From Saururus chinensis (taxonomy: Eukaryota > Streptophyta > Magnoliopsida > Piperales > Saururaceae): a stretch of DNA of 64,000 bases. Of this stretch, positions 61,151-64,000 are shown in pieces. Positions within the stretch are counted from its first letter, which is position 1, and every line of letters starts with the position of its first letter. Location of the stretch: contig CP141149.1 in the NCBI GenBank assembly GCA_035235625.1, positions 10,446,893 to 10,510,892 of the forward strand, given 5' to 3'. The notes beneath the pieces are model-generated. The model was not told the origin of the DNA. It saw only the letters and a program-made list of their open reading frames with translations, and did no database searches. The translations under genes were made by a program, and so were the position numbers.

Positions 61151-61163
61151 TGTTGTAGTGTTT

Positions 61164-61227
61164 ACTTCAAGGCGACAACTCAAAATCTCTTCGTACTTCA
61201 TCCTCCACCAAAGCTTGGCATCGCTGG
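61164..61227 (-). pseudogene. gypsy-3 gag, 5'-most surviving part
   Basis: Minus strand SDAKLWWRMKYEEI continues in frame into 55001. The DAKLWWR motif is the hallmark N-terminal part of plant gypsy gag domains. It is cut off at 61227 by the truncated LTR of the next element. Confidence 0.85.
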
Positions 61228-61352
61228 ATAAGTAATAATATAATTACTAACCCTAATTAACCTAAATGCCCTTATTACATAATAATATAATTAAAACCCT
61301 AATTATCCTAGCATGTGGGCCCTAGTGATAGACCCTTAAGACGTTCACAACA
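61228..61352 (-). mobile_element. Truncated 3' LTR of copy B
   Basis: Minus strand starts TGTTGTGAACGTCTTAAGGG and follows the LTR for about 125 bases (atgtaataagggcatttagg), then abuts gypsy-3 gag with no terminal CA. The expected LTR length is about 312 bp. A deletion at this junction removed the LTR 3' part and the 5' end of gypsy-3. Confidence 0.72.
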
Positions 61353-62160
61353 CTCCACCACATTTCGCTCACGCATCACCTCATTCTCGGGGTTACCTTA
61401 AAACTCCAAGCATCGGGCCCACCAAAGCTCCACTGTGAACAACTGGTTTGAAATGGTTGATGACACACGTAGAATGATGGAGATAGTGGGTCACTAGTAA
61501 AAAACAGACGTGCATATGCCAGCACAAACATGATGGAATTGCAGTTAGCTAAACCCAAGGGCAAGGTATAGCTTTGGTCGGTAGAGATGGAAGATGAAGG
61601 AGGCAACGGAGCAAAGGAATGGGCTCGAGTTATTGGGTGCAGAATAACGTAGAGTGCCTGCATAGGTTTCCAACAAGTGGGGTCACCATAGAGACTACAA
61701 GTACCCCAAGACTGCCTACATAGGGCATTGGCTAGCAGTAGTAATAGGGTCAAAAAAGTGTAACAATCAATTAGAGATGATGGTGTAGGATGAGCCATCG
61801 ACCAATATGAAGTAGGCGCGTGCATGGAGCAAGAACTAGGACCTAGCCTCCAGTGAGGCACCAAGAATGGGCTTTGTCTTATGATACTTGAAACCAGACC
61901 CAACCAAGCCCGTTTCATTTGAAAACAGCGGTGTACAAAGTGCATTTGAGGACTTGCAGCCGATTTATGACCATGCAGATAAGTAAGATGGGTGAGTGTA
62001 TGACCCAAACTAATGTGTGCATCGGTGCAACATTTAGGTAGCCGACATAGAAGGGCTAAACAAGGCTGAAATTTGTAGGCGGACCTGTGGGAGAAGGGCA
62101 CAGTAGGTCCTATGAAGTGGGTGGCCCAATAGAAACGTTCAGATTGTGGCTCAGATTCTT
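61353..62160 (-). pseudogene. 3' interior of copy B
   Basis: A 241-codon ORF on the minus strand (61376-62101) has SDPLSPSFYVCHQPF and WSFGGPDAW, which parallel SDPLTPSFYVSHPQF and RSFGGPNARV in copy A near 54220-54290. The conservation is at DNA level and the copy A frame is broken, so this is shared element sequence, probably a decayed pol end, rather than a working gene. Confidence 0.5.
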
Positions 62161-62857
62161 TCTTGGGGAAAGCCGGATTAACACTATTTCAAAGCTCAGC
62201 ACCAACAGAGGAGATGGCACGAGATATTTGGAGATATGACTGGCCTAGGCAAAGATGGAGCCATCATTGCCGAAATTTCCAGTGCGAACACTCCAGCAAA
62301 AATATTTGCAGACAAGCCGTAGCAACGATTGAAATCCCGGCAAAAATTCCGTTCGGCCAGCAACCTGCGTGAGGGGATGCTTGCAGTGGAGATGGAGGCT
62401 CATCGTTGGTCTGCAACGGCAGTGAAGGCATGGAAACCTGTGCAAGATCAAGGCCATTGCAGACAAGCCGAGGCAGTGACAGTTGCCTACACGTCCAGTT
62501 CCTGGCGACGGAGCAGTGGATCCTGGCATGTCAATGCCAAAACCTGCCGTGGAATCACCGGAGTCAAGGCTTTGCTAGAGGGTTCTGTGCAGACAGAATG
62601 GGCATAAATCTGACGGGGATGCCACCGGTTGAAGGCTACACATCTAGTCCCCCCATAAAGTCACGGACTTTGCCCCGGTGTCGATGCAATCGCTAGAATG
62701 GCCATGGATGTAGGGAAATGGACCAGCGGCGATCGCAGTGAGGTAGTTGCGCTGAGATGGAGTATGCATCGGAAAAGCTCTACTCGGGGGTGGAGTTGAT
62801 CGGGCGGAGGAGAAGAAAGAGGCCGGGGTTCTGGCAGAAGGCGGAGCACAGAAGGAG
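62161..62857 (-). other. Unassigned interior of copy B
   Basis: GC-moderate DNA with several short ORFs on both strands and no recognised motif. It lies between the threonine synthase fragment and the shared 3' interior. No clear match to copy A was seen by eye. Confidence 0.45.
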
Positions 62858-63599
<742 letters not shown>

Positions 63600-63723
63600 C
63601 TACCAAGGTGGCTCTGTTGAGTGGGACCGGGGCAATCAATAATGTCTTGAAGGCGAGTTCCTTTGGTCTATGGATGGTTTTGGGCCAAGCGGCAGCTATG
63701 GCAAGTGTGGTGGCCAAGGATTG

Positions 63724-63735
63724 GCTCCAATACCA
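63724..63735 (-). other. Primer-binding site of copy B (decayed tRNA-iMet)
   Basis: Minus strand TGGTATTGGAGC, two differences from TGGTATCAGAGC, next to the LTR edge. Confidence 0.75.
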
Positions 63736-63737
63736 AT

Positions 63738-64000
63738 TTTGTGAACCGGTGTTCACAATGGCTTGGCTGACTGGCAACAAGAAGGGTGCGGCCAAGAAAG
63801 GGGAGTGGGAGTGGATGGGCGCCGGATAGGAGGGAGAGGCAGGGTAGAAGACAAGAGGATTAGATAGTAGATAATTCATTTATTAATTTAAATTAGGGCA
63901 CAACCCTTATACTTAAATAGACTAACTAATGAGCTCACTAACAGGCGCCTAAGGCCTATTAACATAATTAAATAAAAACCACCAATACCCTAATTAACCT
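63738..64000 (-). mobile_element. 5' LTR of copy B, running off the window
   Basis: The minus strand toward 63738 contains TAATAGGCCTTAGGCGCC, GTTAGTGAGCTCATTAGTTA and CTATTTAAGTATAAGGG, matching gggccttagatgcttgttag and tgagcccattagttagccta in copy A. It ends GGTTCACAAAA beside the primer site. The TATA-like CTATTTAAG is on the minus strand near 63916. Confidence 0.78.

Larger units (their letters stand above)
55002..61160. mobile_element. CACTA DNA transposon CACTA-3, complete, non-autonomous, 6159 bp
   Basis: The left end CACTACAACAAAACTGGG and right end tttttttgttgtagtg are inverted copies of CACTACAACAAAA. They are flanked by the 3 bp duplication ttt (54999-55001, 61161-61163). Removing element plus one ttt restores the gypsy-3 gag reading frame exactly, which proves both ends. 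Subterminal arrays of tattagcgacgc / gcgtcgctaata lie at 55020-55500 and 60720-61140. The interior consists of GA tracts, hairpin units, a 27 bp palindrome and a GC-rich block. No transposase (TNPD/TNPA) motif on either strand. Confidence 0.93.
47050..61227 (-). mobile_element. Ty3/gypsy chromovirus gypsy-3, 5' end missing, with two nested insertions
   Basis: Read from 61227 down to 47050: gag, [CACTA-3], gag, [non-autonomous LTR element], gag zinc region, protease, RT, RNase H, integrase, chromodomain, 3' LTR. The chromodomain after integrase defines a chromovirus. Both insertions lie in gag and have target duplications that put gag back in frame when removed. The 5' LTR and first part of gag are missing: at 61227/61228 gag stops abruptly at a truncated LTR of another element. 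Confidence 0.9.

Noticed and set aside
61376..62101. 241-codon ORF as a possible host gene
   Set aside because: Lies in the 3' interior of the non-autonomous LTR element and matches non-open sequence in copy A; no known domain.

Overview
This window is plant nuclear DNA, most likely intergenic or pericentromeric heterochromatin of an angiosperm. Evidence: Ty3/gypsy chromoviruses with tRNA-iMet primer sites, Tekay/Del-type long LTRs (starts like TGTAATRYCC, ends like GGGGYRTKACA), CACTA transposons with subterminal repeats of the TTAGCGACGC type, a Stowaway-like MITE, and a captured fragment of plant plastidial threonine synthase. I found no intact host gene, no rRNA or tRNA gene and no CRISPR. 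Almost everything is a decayed transposable element nested in another one. The sequence does not let me choose between monocot and eudicot.

Layout. 1-8391: a minus-strand gypsy element (3' end outside the window), split by a 3.7 kb solo LTR (1320-5007). 8392-11255: AT repeat and an old LTR remnant. 11256-22856: remains of a CACTA element (CACTA-1; left end not found) split by a plus-strand Tekay-like gypsy element with both LTRs (12563-21399), itself split by a 3.6 kb solo LTR (14393-17989). 22857-27833: MITEs, a foldback hairpin and LTR remnants. 27834-41211: CACTA-2 (TSD aat), carrying a second copy of the 3.6 kb solo LTR (29685-33281) and another long LTR (33566-39257), which in turn carries an 888 bp solo LTR, a GC-rich foreign block and an 867 bp solo LTR. 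41544-43668: an isolated solo LTR with perfect TSD. 43674-47049: AT-rich DNA with LTR debris. 47050-61227: a minus-strand chromovirus (gypsy-3) whose gag is interrupted twice, by a non-autonomous LTR element (51001-54657, with an 867 bp solo LTR inside it) and by a complete 6.16 kb non-autonomous CACTA (CACTA-3, 55002-61160). 61228-64000: a second, inverted copy of the same non-autonomous LTR family, which contains a roughly 665 bp piece of a threonine synthase coding sequence.

How it fits together. None of the pol genes is intact; all carry stops, frameshifts or insertions. For three insertions (1320-5007, 51001-54657, 55002-61160), removing the insertion plus one target duplication puts the interrupted retroelement gene back in frame, which fixes boundaries and order of events. 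Seven LTR insertions have no internal region (solo LTRs), which points to frequent LTR-LTR recombination. The most notable item is gene capture: the threonine synthase piece lies in sense orientation between a primer-binding site and a polypurine tract inside a short retroelement, and the sister copy at 51-54.7 kb lacks it. A second notable pattern is the common interior of the three CACTA elements: hairpin-forming GCGACG repeats, long GA/CT tracts, a GC-rich block, and (in two of them) a conserved 27 bp palindrome.
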